Source of the DNA: Herbaspirillum sp. SJZ107
Lineage (GTDB): Bacteria; Pseudomonadota; Gammaproteobacteria; Burkholderiales; Burkholderiaceae_D
Length of the DNA stretch: 64,000 nt
Assembly: GCF_006715485.1 (NCBI RefSeq)
Contig: NZ_VFNH01000004.1
Location: 248,001 to 312,000 of the forward strand
Direction of reading: 5' to 3'
The notes beneath the pieces were generated by a model, which worked only from the letters and a program-made list of their open reading frames with translations, was not told the DNA's origin and ran no database searches. Position numbers and translations under genes: made by a program. Shown piece after piece: positions 27,451-39,836 of the stretch (position 1 is its first letter; each line of letters begins with the position of its first letter).

Positions 27451-27475
27451 AGGGCGGCCACGGCGCCGCTCTTTT
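27451..27475 (+). terminator. Rho-independent terminator after the response regulator
   Basis: AGGGCGGC (27451-27458) pairs with GCCGCTCT (27465-27472) with one wobble, followed by TTTT. The gap to the kinase gene beyond is AT-rich near 27590-27630 and may hold its promoter, but I see no clear -35/-10 pair. Confidence 0.6.
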
Positions 27476-27736
27476 CCGCATGCCGCCGGTGCGCCCTGCA
27501 CCGGTCTCTCTTCCCCCTCTGTTGTTCATATCGCCATTGCTGTATCCTTCCTGACTATCTGGATTAGCAACACACTTGCCTGCAGACTTGCTAATATGTA
27601 AGTTTTCGTAAAGAATTGTTTCTTTCCTGTGGTCCTCATGCCACAATCGGCTGCTCTCGTTCATGTACATGCTCACGAGAAATTTTCACCGGTCTATAAT
27701 GGTCCGGACAGTCAATACTGGCAAAGGACCACGAGG

Positions 27737-29296
27737 ATGTACTTCACCACTGACCCCAAGTCCCGGCCGGTCGGCAGCCTTCCGCTGTACCAGACGCTAC
27801 TGTGCGTGGTGTGCGTACTCTTCCTGGTATTGAACGGCGTCAGCTTGGTGCGCAACCTGGATGGCTTGAACGACGCGAACGCCCGGCAGGCACGCGCGGA
27901 CCGCGTGGCCGGCCACCTGCAATACCTGAACCTGCTCGTGACCGATGCCGAAAGCGGCATGCGCGGCTATTTCCTGTCCGGCTCCGACACCTATCTCGGC
28001 CCCTTGCGTACCGCCCAGCGCGAACTCGAGCGCGAGTTCACCACGCTGCAAGTCCTCCTCGCCGACAATCCATCCCAGCTCAAGAACCTGGCCCAGCTGC
28101 GCACCCTCGTCACGCGCCGCCTCGGCCTGATGGGGCAGGCGCTCGAGGTCTACCGTCATGGCGGCCTGGAGGACATCGTCGCGATTGCACGCACCCAGGA
28201 CGACAAGACCCACATGGACGAGATCCGGCTGCAGGTCGTGATCATGACCGGCGAGCAGAACGAATTGCTGGCTGCGCGCGGCGCCGCCTTTTACGAGCAT
28301 TCGCGCCGCGCCGCGCTGTTCGGCATCGGCATCAATATCGCGGCGCTGGTGGTGCTGGTGCTGTTCTATAACCTGATACGCCGCGGCTACCGCCTGCGCC
28401 TGCAGGCCGAGCGCGCGCTGCAGCAGACCAACGATGGCCTGGAAAACGTGGTGGCTTCGCGTACCGAACAATTGTCGGTGCTGTCGCGCCACCTGATCCG
28501 CGTGTCGGAAGAAGAAAAGGCGCGCCTGGCGCGCGAGCTGCATGACGAGATGGGCGCCAACCTGACGGCCATCGGCATGCACCTGAGCAGCGTCGGCGAC
28601 CAGCTCAAGGATAGCCATCCGGCGCAGGCCGAGATGCTCGCGCGCGCCCGCGCGACGCTGGTCGATACGGTGGAACTGAAACGCCGCATCATCGAGGACT
28701 TGCGTCCCAGCCTGCTCGACAACATGGGCCTGGCGGCCGCCCTGGAAAGCTATTGCCAGGATTTCTGCCGCACCAGCGGGATCGATTGCGAGGCGCTGAT
28801 CGAGCGCGAGGTGGACCGCGCCGCACCGATGCAGGCGATTGCCCTGTTCCGCATCACCCAGGAATCGCTGAACAACGTCGCCAAGTATGCCAAGGCACGC
28901 CATGTCATCGTGCACCTGGCGATCGAGGGCGAAGCGCTGGTGCTGGAAGTGAGCGACGACGGCGTCGGCATTCCGCCCGATGCGATGCGGCGGCCGAAAT
29001 CGCACGGCCTGCTGGGCATGCGCGAACGCGCGGCGCTGCTGGGCGGGAGCCTGAAGGTGGGGCGTGGCGTCAATGGTCTCGGCACAAGCGTGCATGCCAT
29101 CGTGCCCTTGAGCGCGCCGGGTGCCGGCGCCGAAGCGGAAGCTGCCGGCAAGCCGGCGCTGACGCTGGTCGCGCATAAGCCGGAAGCAACGCCGGACACG
29201 GCGCAGGCAGCAGAACAGATCGTAGAACAGACTGCAGAAAAGACAACGGCCCAGTTGACTGGGCCGGAAGAACTTCATCAGCGCTGGGCCGGCTGA
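27737..29296 (+). CDS. CHASE3-type sensor histidine kinase (NarX/DegS class)
   Basis: The 519-residue kinase starts at ATG 27737 with AAAGGA eight bases upstream. It has a membrane helix (about 16-36), an extracytoplasmic helical sensor with the CHASE3-like DAESGMRGYFLSGSDTYL, a second helix (RRAALFGIGINIAALVVLVLFY), and HisKA_3 with the phospho-acceptor His in RLARELHDEMGANL. The ATPase domain has the N-box ESLNNVAKYA and DDGVGIPP. A 50-residue Thr/Glu/Ala-rich tail follows. It should pair with the NarL-type regulator upstream. Confidence 0.92.
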   Translation: MYFTTDPKSRPVGSLPLYQTLLCVVCVLFLVLNGVSLVRNLDGLNDANARQARADRVAGHLQYLNLLVTDAESGMRGYFLSGSDTYLGPLRTAQRELEREFTTLQVLLADNPSQLKNLAQLRTLVTRRLGLMGQALEVYRHGGLEDIVAIARTQDDKTHMDEIRLQVVIMTGEQNELLAARGAAFYEHSRRAALFGIGINIAALVVLVLFYNLIRRGYRLRLQAERALQQTNDGLENVVASRTEQLSVLSRHLIRVSEEEKARLARELHDEMGANLTAIGMHLSSVGDQLKDSHPAQAEMLARARATLVDTVELKRRIIEDLRPSLLDNMGLAAALESYCQDFCRTSGIDCEALIEREVDRAAPMQAIALFRITQESLNNVAKYAKARHVIVHLAIEGEALVLEVSDDGVGIPPDAMRRPKSHGLLGMRERAALLGGSLKVGRGVNGLGTSVHAIVPLSAPGAGAEAEAAGKPALTLVAHKPEATPDTAQAAEQIVEQTAEKTTAQLTGPEELHQRWAG

Positions 29297-29341
29297 TCGT
29301 CCAGGTGATGCTGGACGGCCGCCCCGGCGCTGGCAGGTGAA

Positions 29342-30148
29342 TCAGCGTGCGACGTCCATCAGCAGGCGGTCGTATTCGCTCTTGGCGACCTTGTAGCACT
29401 CGCCGGCGTAGTCTTCCAGGCCCTGGCGGTTCAGCACCGTGATGTTACCGCGGCGGTACTGGATCAGGCCTTCATCCTGCAGCTTGCCGGCGGCAGCGGT
29501 GATGCTTTCGCGGCGCACACCCAGCATGATCGAGATCAGTTCCTGGGTCACTTTCAGTTCGTTGCTCGGCGAGCGGTCCAGGCGGTCCAGCAGCCAGCGG
29601 CACAGTTTCTGCTCGATCGAGCTGTGGCGGCCGCCGACGGCGTTCTGTGCCATCTGGGCGAACAGCGCGTTCGTGTAGCGCATCAGCAGCTGGGGCAGGG
29701 CGCCGCCCTTGTTGAAGGCGTCACGCAGGTATTGGGTTTTCAGGCGGTAGCCGTAGCCAGCGCTCTGGACCACGGCGCCGCAGGTGGCGCGCTCGCCCAT
29801 GAACAGCGACACGCCGACGGCGCCTTCGTGGCCGACCACGGCGATTTCAGTCGTCGCACCGTCTTCCATCACGTACAGCAGCGACACGATGGCGGTGGTC
29901 GGGAAGTAGACGTATTCGAGTTTGCTGCCGTATTCAAACAGTTCTTTGCCGAAAGGCAGCGGAACCAGTTCCAGATGCTCAAACAGGGTTTCCAGGTCTT
30001 GGCGCGGCAGGGCTGCCAGCAGCTCGTTCTGTTGGGTGCCGCTGTAGCTAACAACCGGGCGGGACGCGGTTTTCAGATCCTCAGAGGTGGTCGGGATCTG
30101 GCCCAGCGATTTCTTTTGCGCGGCAGCACCAAGTTGAGCGTTATTCAT
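29342..30148 (-). CDS. Crp/Fnr family transcriptional regulator
   Basis: The 268-residue protein has a cyclic-nucleotide-binding-like beta-barrel (PLPFGKELFEYGSKLEYVYFPTTAIVSL) and a C-terminal winged helix (ELISIMLGVRRESITAAAGKLQDEGLIQYRRG). The barrel lacks a clean cAMP phosphate-binding motif and there is no FNR-type Cys cluster, so its signal is unknown. It converges on the kinase gene, 45 bp apart. A perfect GGCCCAGT/ACTGGGCC hairpin at 29248-29265, inside the kinase 3' end, could help stop its transcript. Confidence 0.9.
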   Translation of the reverse strand: MNNAQLGAAAQKKSLGQIPTTSEDLKTASRPVVSYSGTQQNELLAALPRQDLETLFEHLELVPLPFGKELFEYGSKLEYVYFPTTAIVSLLYVMEDGATTEIAVVGHEGAVGVSLFMGERATCGAVVQSAGYGYRLKTQYLRDAFNKGGALPQLLMRYTNALFAQMAQNAVGGRHSSIEQKLCRWLLDRLDRSPSNELKVTQELISIMLGVRRESITAAAGKLQDEGLIQYRRGNITVLNRQGLEDYAGECYKVAKSEYDRLLMDVAR

Positions 30149-30588
30149 TTTATATCCTCTTTATCTCTGTCTTACGTCGGGGGCGATTGCTTGGATGGGT
30201 TTCCTCATCGCGATGTGAGAAGATTAACGGTTACGTATGTTGGCGAACATAAGACTGGCTGTCGCCCCCCTGTAGGTCCTATGCATGATGTTTTGTCAGT
30301 CCAGTCCTACTGGGAGGAAATGCCGAAAACAGGGTTTTTTGAGGGTCTGGACATGGATTTCAGGCATAAATTTTTCGTCCGAAGCCTCTTCGGCGTGTTG
30401 TGAAACGTGCTTCTCCTACATTTGTCCTACTGCTGAGTACGTCAAAATCGGCGCGCCCGCGCGGCATTCCGGTTTTCCCTCTGATGAAACGTTTGCTCAG
30501 CGATGCCGCCGGTGCCCCAATCAGTTCACACAAGCCGTCCCGGTATCGGTAAAATCGACTGTTTTGCAAGCGCCGCAAAGGCGAGACC
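30149..30588. other. Divergent intergenic region before prfC
   Basis: This 440-bp gap lies between the Crp/Fnr gene (leftward) and prfC (rightward). I see no tRNA, repeat family member or convincing ORF. TTCACA (30525) and TAAAAT (30550) could be a prfC promoter but are 19 bp apart. A short stem CCGAAG/CTTCGG lies at 30379-30393, and GTCCTACTG occurs twice (near 30305 and 30425). Confidence 0.4.
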
Positions 30589-32256
30589 ATGTCCAACGAA
30601 ACTGCAGCCATCACCCCAGACAATATCGACGCCGGCACCGCTGCCGCGGACGCCAAACCGGCCGCGCTGATCGCCCGCGAAGTCGCACGCCGCCGCACCT
30701 TCGGCATCATTTCCCACCCGGACGCGGGTAAGACCACGCTGACTGAAAAGTTGCTCCTGTTCTCGGGTGCGATCCAGCTGGCCGGTACCGTCAAGGGCCG
30801 CAAGAGCGGCCGCCACGCGACCTCGGACTGGATGGACATCGAGAAGCAGCGCGGCATTTCGGTGGCCTCGTCGGTGATGCAGTTCGAATTCCGCGACCAC
30901 GTGATCAACCTGCTGGACACCCCGGGCCACCAGGACTTCTCGGAAGATACCTACCGCGTGCTGACCGCGGTCGACTCGGCCCTGATGGTGATCGACGCCG
31001 CCAAGGGCGTGGAAGAACAGACGATCAAGCTGCTCGACGTCTGCCGCATGCGCGCCACGCCGATCGTCACCTTCATGAACAAGATGGACCGCGAAACCCG
31101 CGATCCGCTCGAGCTGCTCGATGAAGTCGAATCGGTGCTGAAGATCGAATGCGCCCCGGTGACCTGGCCGATCGGCATGGGCAAGAACTTCCGCGGCGTG
31201 TACCACCTGCTGAACGACGAAGTCATGCTGTTCAAGGCCGGCGAGGAAAAGGCCGACGGCGCCTACGAAGTCATCAAGGGCATCGATAACCCGAAACTGG
31301 CCGAAATGTTCCCGCTCGAGATGGACCAGCTCAAGATGGAAGTCGAGCTGGTGCACGGCGCTTCGCATCCGTTCGACCTGGAGCGCTTCCTGGCCGGCGT
31401 GCAGACCCCGGTGTTCTTCGGCTCGGCGATCAACAACTTCGGCGTGCGCGAGATCCTGTCGGCGCTGGTCGAATGGGCGCCGGCGCCGCGCGAGCGCGAC
31501 GCCACCGTGCGTGCCGTGAACCCGGACGAGCAGCCGTTCTCCGGCTTCGTCTTCAAGATCCAGGCCAACATGGACCCGGCCCACCGCGACCGCATCGCTT
31601 TCCTGCGCGTGTGCTCGGGACGCTTCGAAAAGGGCATGAAGGTCAAGCACCTGCGCCTCGGCCGCGAAGTCAAGCTGTCGTCGGTGGTGACCTTCATGGC
31701 ATCGTCGCGCGAACAGGTGGAAGAGGCGTATGCCGGCGACATCATCGGCCTGCCGAACCACGGCAACATGCAGATCGGCGACAGCTTCTCCGAAGGCGAA
31801 GTCCTCACCTTCACGGGCATCCCGTACTTCGCGCCGGATCTGTTCCGCACGGTGCGTATCCGTAACCCGCTGAAGACCAAGCAGCTGCATAAAGGCTTGC
31901 AGCAGCTGGGCGAAGAGGGCGCCGTGCAGGTGTTCAAGCCGGTCATCGGCAGCGACCTGATCCTGGGCGCGGTCGGCGTGCTGCAGTTCGAGGTGGTGGC
32001 GAGCCGCCTGCTGAACGAGTACGGCGTGGACGCCGTGTTCGAAGGATCCAGCATCAGCAGCGCGCGCTGGGTGTCGAGCGACGATAAAAAGTCGCTGTCG
32101 GACTTCGAGACCGCGCTGGCGCCGAACGTCGCCTATGACGCCGCCGGCAACCTGGCTTACCTGGCCACCTCGGGCGTCAACCTGCGCCTGACCCAGGAGC
32201 GCTGGCCGAAGCTGCAGTTCCACGCGACGCGCGAGCACGCGGCCAAGCTGGATTGA
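30589..32256 (+). CDS. prfC: Peptide chain release factor 3
   Basis: The 555-residue translational GTPase recycles RF1/RF2 after termination. It has the P-loop [13 protein letters not shown], switch 1 with [21 protein letters not shown] and NKMDRE, then the RF3 domains with [12 protein letters not shown] near the C-terminus. An extra 25-residue Ala/Asp-rich N-terminus precedes the core. The start at 30589 lies shortly after GGCGAGACC, a modest ribosome site. Confidence 0.96.
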   Translation: MSNETAAITPDNIDAGTAAADAKPAALIAREVARRRTFGIISHPDAGKTTLTEKLLLFSGAIQLAGTVKGRKSGRHATSDWMDIEKQRGISVASSVMQFEFRDHVINLLDTPGHQDFSEDTYRVLTAVDSALMVIDAAKGVEEQTIKLLDVCRMRATPIVTFMNKMDRETRDPLELLDEVESVLKIECAPVTWPIGMGKNFRGVYHLLNDEVMLFKAGEEKADGAYEVIKGIDNPKLAEMFPLEMDQLKMEVELVHGASHPFDLERFLAGVQTPVFFGSAINNFGVREILSALVEWAPAPRERDATVRAVNPDEQPFSGFVFKIQANMDPAHRDRIAFLRVCSGRFEKGMKVKHLRLGREVKLSSVVTFMASSREQVEEAYAGDIIGLPNHGNMQIGDSFSEGEVLTFTGIPYFAPDLFRTVRIRNPLKTKQLHKGLQQLGEEGAVQVFKPVIGSDLILGAVGVLQFEVVASRLLNEYGVDAVFEGSSISSARWVSSDDKKSLSDFETALAPNVAYDAAGNLAYLATSGVNLRLTQERWPKLQFHATREHAAKLD

Positions 32257-32263
32257 GCGAAGG

Positions 32264-32287
32264 GTGGACGGGGGGAAACCCGTCCAC
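32264..32287. terminator. Hairpin between prfC and the small membrane protein gene
   Basis: GTGGACGGG (32264-32272) pairs perfectly with 32279-32287 around a 6-nt loop, eight bases after the prfC stop. There is no T-run on either side, so it may be a weak or Rho-assisted terminator between the convergent genes. Confidence 0.4.
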
Positions 32288-32305
32288 TTACCCGTAACGC
32301 ACGCG

Positions 32306-32635
32306 TTATCTCAGGGGCGGTTTTACCAGCAGCGCCTCCAGAACGCTTCCCACCCAGCTCACCACGAACACGACGCCGCTGATCGACACCGACAGCGGCG
32401 TCGGCGCTTTCGCGATCTGTGCCTCGATCGCCGCCGGATCGAGCGCCACCCGTCCCGACAGCACCTGATCGGCCAGCTCGTTCGCCTGCCCCAGCGCATG
32501 ATTCAGGTACAGCAAGCCACCCACCGCGGCCACGACGATAAACAGCCATGCCCGCTGCCTGCGCCCCAGGTAGTACTGGCCGACCCCCGGAAATACCAGC
32601 GCAGACAACAGCGCCGCCACAAACTTCGACTTCAT
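32306..32635 (-). CDS. Small membrane protein of unknown function
   Basis: This 109-residue protein has two or three hydrophobic segments: an N-terminal LLSALVFPGVGQYYLGRR, which resembles the start of TM2-domain proteins (GxGxFYxGR), a helix WLFIVVAAVGGLLYL, and a C-terminal SGVVFVVSWVGSVLEALLV. It should lie in the inner membrane. I do not recognise a precise family and the neighbours give no clue. Confidence 0.7.
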   Translation of the reverse strand: MKSKFVAALLSALVFPGVGQYYLGRRQRAWLFIVVAAVGGLLYLNHALGQANELADQVLSGRVALDPAAIEAQIAKAPTPLSVSISGVVFVVSWVGSVLEALLVKPPLR

Positions 32636-32750
32636 TCACGCTCCTTCTTCATGCATTGACACATCACAAATGCGGCCATGCGCCACAGCGTAGATTCATT
32701 AAATGCGCACCGGAAATAGCTCGGCGACATTGTTGACAGGGGAGGAAACC

Positions 32751-32819
32751 ATGACGCTCGCATTCGATTTCAATCGCCGCATTGGCGGCGCCCGGCAACC
32801 GGCTCGGAGCCTCGGCTGA
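32751..32819 (+). CDS. Possible 22-codon leader ORF before the chemoreceptor
   Basis: The ATG at 32751 has a very strong ribosome site (GGGAGGAAACC). The frame runs 22 codons (MTLAFDFNRRIGG...) and stops at 32817-32819, one base before an ATG at 32821 in another frame. It may be a leader peptide that couples translation to the chemoreceptor, or the remnant of a former start cut off by a frameshift. Small size makes this tentative. Confidence 0.35.
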   Translation: MTLAFDFNRRIGGARQPARSLG

Positions 32820-32820
32820 G

Positions 32821-34545
32821 ATGCGCGCCGGGATGCTCTCACGCCTGCGTATCGGGCCGAAACTACTGCTGGCACCGGCGGTCGCGCTGGTGCTGCTGAT
32901 CCTGCTGTCGTGCAGCGCCTATTATGCGATGGTACGCCAGAACAACTCGCTCGACGTCATCGTCCAGCAGCGCGCGGTGCACATGCGCGCCGCGGCCGAG
33001 CTGGCGGCGTCGAGCCAGCGCGCTCACGCGCAAGCCTACCAGGTGCTGACCTGGATCAGCGGCAGCTTTCCGCGCAGCCGCATCGAACCGCTGGCGCGCG
33101 ACGTGCAGATCCAGCACGCCGCCGTCGAGCGCGGCTTCGCCAGCCTGGCGCGCCTGACCGGCGACAGCCCGGGCGAACGGCGCTACGTCGAACAGGCGCG
33201 CCGCGCCTGGGGCATCTACGTGACGGCGGTGCAGGACGTGATCGAGATCGCCCAGCTCGACCAGTCGATCAGCGCCAACGCCATGTCCAAGGCCGAGCGC
33301 GCGTTCGCCACGGTGTCGCAGCGCCTGGCCGAGCTGTCGCAGCGCGAACAGGAACTGTCCGAGCAAGCCTCGAACGGCGCCGAAGACGACTTCAAGACGG
33401 TGCAGACCCTGATGCCGATCGTGATCGCGCTGTCGATCGTGGCGGCGCTGGCGATCACGATGGCGGTGCGGCGTTCGCTGCTGGCCGAGGTCGGCGCCAT
33501 CGAGACGGCGCTCAACGGCCTGGCCAGCGGCGACCTCACCGTCAAGCCGCGCGTGTATGGCAACGACGAGATCGCGGACACTTCGCGCGCCCTCGATGCC
33601 AGCATCCGCAGCCTGAACGGCCTGCTGCGCACCATCCTCGATTCGGCGCGCTCGATCGGCTCGTCCTCGCGCGAGATCACGCTGGGCCGCGCCGGCCTGC
33701 CGCCGCGCGCCGGCGTGCGCGCCTCGCTCGAGCAGACCGCGTCCTCGATGCAGGAACTGGCGGACGCAATCAGCCGCACCGCCGACAGCGCCGAGCAGGC
33801 CAACCGCCTGACCGAGAGCGCGTCGGAAGCCGCCCAGCAGGGCAACAGCGTGGTGCATCGCCTGGTGACGACGCTGGACAACGTGCGCCGCAGCGCCAGC
33901 CGCCTGGAAGAACTCGGCGGCACCATCGAAACCGCGCTGGACCGCGCCGGCATGCTGGCGCTGAACGCGGCCGTGGAAGCGGCCCAGACCGGGGAGGGCG
34001 GCCAGAGCTTCGCCCAGGCTGCCTGCGACATCCGCGCCCTGGCCCAGCGCGCCGCGCTGGCCGCGCACGAGGCGCGCGAGCTGGCCCAGCAGTCGGTGGC
34101 GACGATCGAAAGCGGCCACGCCTGGGCGCTCGATGCCGGCACCAGCATGGCCGACCTGGCCAGCTCGGTGCAGGAAGTGGGGGATATCGTGAACCGCATC
34201 GGCTGCGCCAGTGCCGAACGGGTGCAGGAACTGGCCGGCGTCAACCAGGCCATCGTGCGCATGGACGAGATGACCCAGCAGGGGTCGCGCATGGTGGAAG
34301 AAGCGGCGCTGGCGGCACGCAGCCTGCAGCAGCAGGCCCTTACGCTGTCGCGCGCGGTAGCGGCGTTCCGGCTGGACGAGGCGGTGCATGGGCCGGATAC
34401 GCCGGTGAATACGCACGATCTCAGGAGCCGGGCCGAGCAGAACGACGCCGGGCCGGCCGGATCGCCGGACCGGCGCCCCGGCGGCGCCGGGCATCCCTAC
34501 CTGCGGCTGGCGGCGAGCCGTGGTCAAAGTAGATCGATCAGCTAG
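32821..34545 (+). CDS. Divergent methyl-accepting chemotaxis protein
   Basis: The protein has about 574 residues (ATG 32821; ATG 32833, MLSRLRIGPK, is also possible). It has an N-terminal membrane helix, a helical periplasmic sensor, a second helix (TLMPIVIALSIVAALAITMAV), HAMP, and a long signalling hairpin. The tip is degenerate: LALNAAVEAAQTGEGGQSFAQAA is close to consensus, but the preceding conserved IAFQTN is replaced by ETALDRAG, and the stretch around LGRAGLPPRAGVRASLEQT appears one residue short. Coupling to CheA/CheW may therefore be altered. No che genes are near. The Pro/Gly/Arg-rich tail has no obvious CheR-binding pentapeptide. Confidence 0.88.
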   Translation: MRAGMLSRLRIGPKLLLAPAVALVLLILLSCSAYYAMVRQNNSLDVIVQQRAVHMRAAAELAASSQRAHAQAYQVLTWISGSFPRSRIEPLARDVQIQHAAVERGFASLARLTGDSPGERRYVEQARRAWGIYVTAVQDVIEIAQLDQSISANAMSKAERAFATVSQRLAELSQREQELSEQASNGAEDDFKTVQTLMPIVIALSIVAALAITMAVRRSLLAEVGAIETALNGLASGDLTVKPRVYGNDEIADTSRALDASIRSLNGLLRTILDSARSIGSSSREITLGRAGLPPRAGVRASLEQTASSMQELADAISRTADSAEQANRLTESASEAAQQGNSVVHRLVTTLDNVRRSASRLEELGGTIETALDRAGMLALNAAVEAAQTGEGGQSFAQAACDIRALAQRAALAAHEARELAQQSVATIESGHAWALDAGTSMADLASSVQEVGDIVNRIGCASAERVQELAGVNQAIVRMDEMTQQGSRMVEEAALAARSLQQQALTLSRAVAAFRLDEAVHGPDTPVNTHDLRSRAEQNDAGPAGSPDRRPGGAGHPYLRLAASRGQSRSIS

Positions 34546-34575
34546 CCGTCGACCGAGAACCGTCAGCGCCAAAGC

Positions 34576-34660
34576 CGTCGCCCCTGCGAAGGCAGGGGCC
34601 CAAGTTGCAAACGCAGTCGGAACGCGTCGAACTTGGACCCCTGCCTACGCAGGGGCGACG
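34576..34660. repeat. REP/BIME-like palindromic element, copy B
   Basis: Two inverted arms each contain a hairpin built on CCCCTGC-GAAG-GCAGGGG; inner arms CCCAAGTT and AACTTGG face each other. The copy lies 30 bp after the chemoreceptor stop, in a 181-bp gap that otherwise looks empty. Confidence 0.8.
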
Positions 34661-34726
34661 TATCGTTGCAGCGGGCTTCATGGAAGCGCACCCGTGTAGT
34701 TGCGCTTCACCCGCTTTTCTTGCCGC

Positions 34727-37633
<2,907 letters not shown>

Positions 37634-37680
37634 GGTATGAGCAGAAAGGGAAAAATCGGCCGGGTAGGCAAACTATGCGC

Positions 37681-37763
37681 CGTCGCCCCTGCGAAGGCAG
37701 GGGTCCAATTTTTTGCGCAGGCTACGGAGCGAACCTGAGGCCCCTGCCTTCGCAGGGGCGACG
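37681..37763. repeat. REP/BIME-like palindromic element, copy C, inside the gcv operon
   Basis: This is the same inverted hairpin unit (CGTCGCCCCTGCGAAGGCAGGGG at the left, its inverse at the right) with a diverged centre. It sits in the gcvH-gcvP gap, so the gcv mRNA should contain it. Confidence 0.8.
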
Positions 37764-37848
37764 TTGGCACCGGTAGGGTGCAATCGAAACGATATTGGGT
37801 CGAACAGACAAACAACAAGCGCGCCCTTGGGCGCGCCTGTCAAAAACA

Positions 37849-38229
37849 TCACTCCTCGGTCGCCTTGCCGTAGGCAGCCGCATCCAGCAGGCCGTTGATG
37901 GCCGCCGGATCCGCCGGCTGCAGCTTGAACAGCCAGGCGCTGTAGGCGTCGGCGTTGATCGAGTCCGGCGCGTCGGCGGTCGGCTGGTTGACGGCGACCA
38001 CGGTGCCCGAGACCGGGGCGTAGATGTCGCTGGCGGCTTTCACGGATTCCACCACGGCGGCGTCGTCGCCGGCGGTGAAGGTCTTGCCGACTTGCGGCAG
38101 CTCGACGAACACGATGTCGCCCAGCGCGTCCTGCGCGTATTCGGTGATGCCGACGGTCAGGGTGCCGTCGGTTTCCTGACGGACCCACTCGTGGGATTCG
38201 GTGTACTTCAGGTCGGCTGGGATGTTCAT
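37849..38229 (-). CDS. gcvH: Glycine cleavage system H protein
   Basis: The 126-residue lipoyl carrier begins [16 protein letters not shown] and has the lipoylated Lys in [17 protein letters not shown]. It shuttles the aminomethyl group between GcvP and GcvT. Its start lies 60 bp after the gcvT stop. Size and motifs are standard. Confidence 0.97.
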   Translation of the reverse strand: MNIPADLKYTESHEWVRQETDGTLTVGITEYAQDALGDIVFVELPQVGKTFTAGDDAAVVESVKAASDIYAPVSGTVVAVNQPTADAPDSINADAYSAWLFKLQPADPAAINGLLDAAAYGKATEE

Positions 38230-38289
38230 GCGTAGCTCCTAATGGGGATGGTTCAGTCAGTATAGTTTGTTCGGGTGCGGCCGGCGCGC

Positions 38290-39423
38290 TTACGCGGCCA
38301 GCACTTTGCCGTTACGCACGAACGGCAGCTTGACCACCGAGGCGGCCAGCTTCTTGTCGCGGATTTCGACGTGCACGGTGTCGCCCACGGCCACGTCCAT
38401 GGGCACGCGCGCCAGCGCGATCGCCTGCTGCATCGACGGGCTGAAGGTGCCGCTGGTGATCTCGCCGGCGTTGCCGGATGCGGCGATGACTTTCTGGTGG
38501 GCACGCAGGATGCCGCCTTTTTCGCGCAGGATCAGGCCGACGAACTGCTGGTGCTGGCCGCGTTGCAGCGCGTTCTTGCCGACGAAGTCGCGCTCCGACA
38601 CCAGGTCGACGGTCCAGGCCAGGCCGGCGTCCAGCGGCGACACGGTATCGTCCATGTCCTGGCCGTACAGGTTCATGCCGGCTTCAAGGCGCAGCGTGTC
38701 GCGCGCGCCGAGGCCGGCCGGCTTCACGCCCTGCGCCGCCAGCGCGTTCCACAGCGCGTCGACCTGGCCGGCGGCGACGCCGATCTCGAAGCCGTCTTCG
38801 CCGGTGTAGCCGGTGCGGGCCACCATCAGTTCGCCGAACGGGGTGTCTTTCACGATGACGGCGTTGAACGGCTTCAGGCCTTCCGAGGCTTCGCGCGCGG
38901 CCGGCACCGTTTCCCAGAACTTGGCGCGCGCGTTCGGACCCTGCACGGCGACCAGCGCGATGCCGTCGTCGGTGACGTGTTCGTTGATGTCGCTGCGGCG
39001 CGGGGTGATCGAGAGGCCCGAGCCCGAGGTCTCGTTGCGCTCGCGGATCCAGGCGATGTCCTTTTCGGCGGTGCCTGCATTGACCACCAGACGGAACCAG
39101 GTCTCGTCGAAGAAGTAGACGATCAGGTCGTCGATGACGCCGCCCTGCGGATTGAGCATGCAGGAGTACAGGGCCTTGCCCGGCGCCTGCAGCTTGTCGA
39201 CGTTGTTGGCCAGCAGGCCGCGCAGGAAAGCGCGCACGTTGTGGCCCTGCAGGTCGACCACGCACATGTGCGAGACGTCGAACATGCCGGCGTCGCTGCG
39301 CACGGCATGGTGTTCTTCGATCTGCGAGCCATAATTGACGGGCATGTCCCAGCCGCCAAAGTCGACCATCTTGGCACCAGCGGCGCGGTGTACGGAGTTG
39401 AGCGGGGTCGCTTTGAGCGTCAT
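38290..39423 (-). CDS. gcvT: Aminomethyltransferase, T-protein
   Basis: The 377-residue folate enzyme moves the methylene group from GcvH to tetrahydrofolate and releases ammonia. The start at 39423 ([19 protein letters not shown]) has GAGGA five bases upstream; longer frames would run into the riboswitch. Visible motifs are [21 protein letters not shown] and [11 protein letters not shown]. It is first in the operon and directly downstream of the glycine riboswitch. Confidence 0.96.
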   Translation of the reverse strand: MTLKATPLNSVHRAAGAKMVDFGGWDMPVNYGSQIEEHHAVRSDAGMFDVSHMCVVDLQGHNVRAFLRGLLANNVDKLQAPGKALYSCMLNPQGGVIDDLIVYFFDETWFRLVVNAGTAEKDIAWIRERNETSGSGLSITPRRSDINEHVTDDGIALVAVQGPNARAKFWETVPAAREASEGLKPFNAVIVKDTPFGELMVARTGYTGEDGFEIGVAAGQVDALWNALAAQGVKPAGLGARDTLRLEAGMNLYGQDMDDTVSPLDAGLAWTVDLVSERDFVGKNALQRGQHQQFVGLILREKGGILRAHQKVIAASGNAGEITSGTFSPSMQQAIALARVPMDVAVGDTVHVEIRDKKLAASVVKLPFVRNGKVLAA

Positions 39424-39484
39424 GGAGTCCTCGGGCACGTGAAATGGGGTTCGGGCACACGGACCTCGTCCGCATGCCTTGCGC

Positions 39485-39680
39485 ACCCCTCTGTCCTCGG
39501 TACCTGAGAGATAGCGGCGATGCCGCCTGCCCCTTCGGTGGGCCCCCAGGGCCGCTCTCCAGAGTTGGCCGCCGCACCATTCTTCGATGGCGCAGCGTCC
39601 CTTGACCGGTCCGGTTGCCTGAGAGTTTTCGGGTGATGCCCCTTCGGCGGCAGCCTGCGCTGCGCTCTCCCGGTCAAGAC
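39485..39680 (-). promoter_or_regulatory. Tandem glycine riboswitch (gcvT leader)
   Basis: Two glycine aptamers are read on the minus strand. Aptamer 1 (about 39680-39590) has GGGAGAG, CCGAAGGGGCA and CTCTCAGGCA closing on CCGGTC. Aptamer 2 (about 39575-39485) has TGGAGAG, CACCGAAGGGGCAGG and TCTCTCAGGTA. These are the conserved cores of the family, which switch on glycine cleavage genes when glycine is plentiful. A further hairpin (39455-39477, 10 bp with two wobbles) lies between aptamer 2 and the gcvT ATG. It has no T-run, so control is more likely at translation or through another fold. Confidence 0.92.
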
Positions 39681-39685
39681 TGCGA

Positions 39686-39714
39686 AGGATATGTCAGCGG
39701 CCGGGGGAAGTCAA
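39686..39714 (-). promoter_or_regulatory. Sigma-70 promoter of the gcv operon
   Basis: On the minus strand TTGACT (39714-39709), a 17-bp spacer and TATCCT (39691-39686) place the start of transcription right at the first riboswitch aptamer. Confidence 0.75.
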
Positions 39715-39836
39715 TCCGGAGAGCTGGCAGCTTGCTTTTCATGGCAGGGGCGCACACTCTTGCTGGTAGGCCACATGGCGCCAAACCGTGATTTGTTACA
39801 CTTGTCCCACGAACCTTGTGACAGAAGAGAGGGACT

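Noticed and set aside
29248-29265. Perfect GGCCCAGT/ACTGGGCC palindrome as a regulator site
   Set aside because: It lies inside the kinase coding end next to convergent genes; a helper terminator for the Crp/Fnr gene is a simpler view, and even that is weak.
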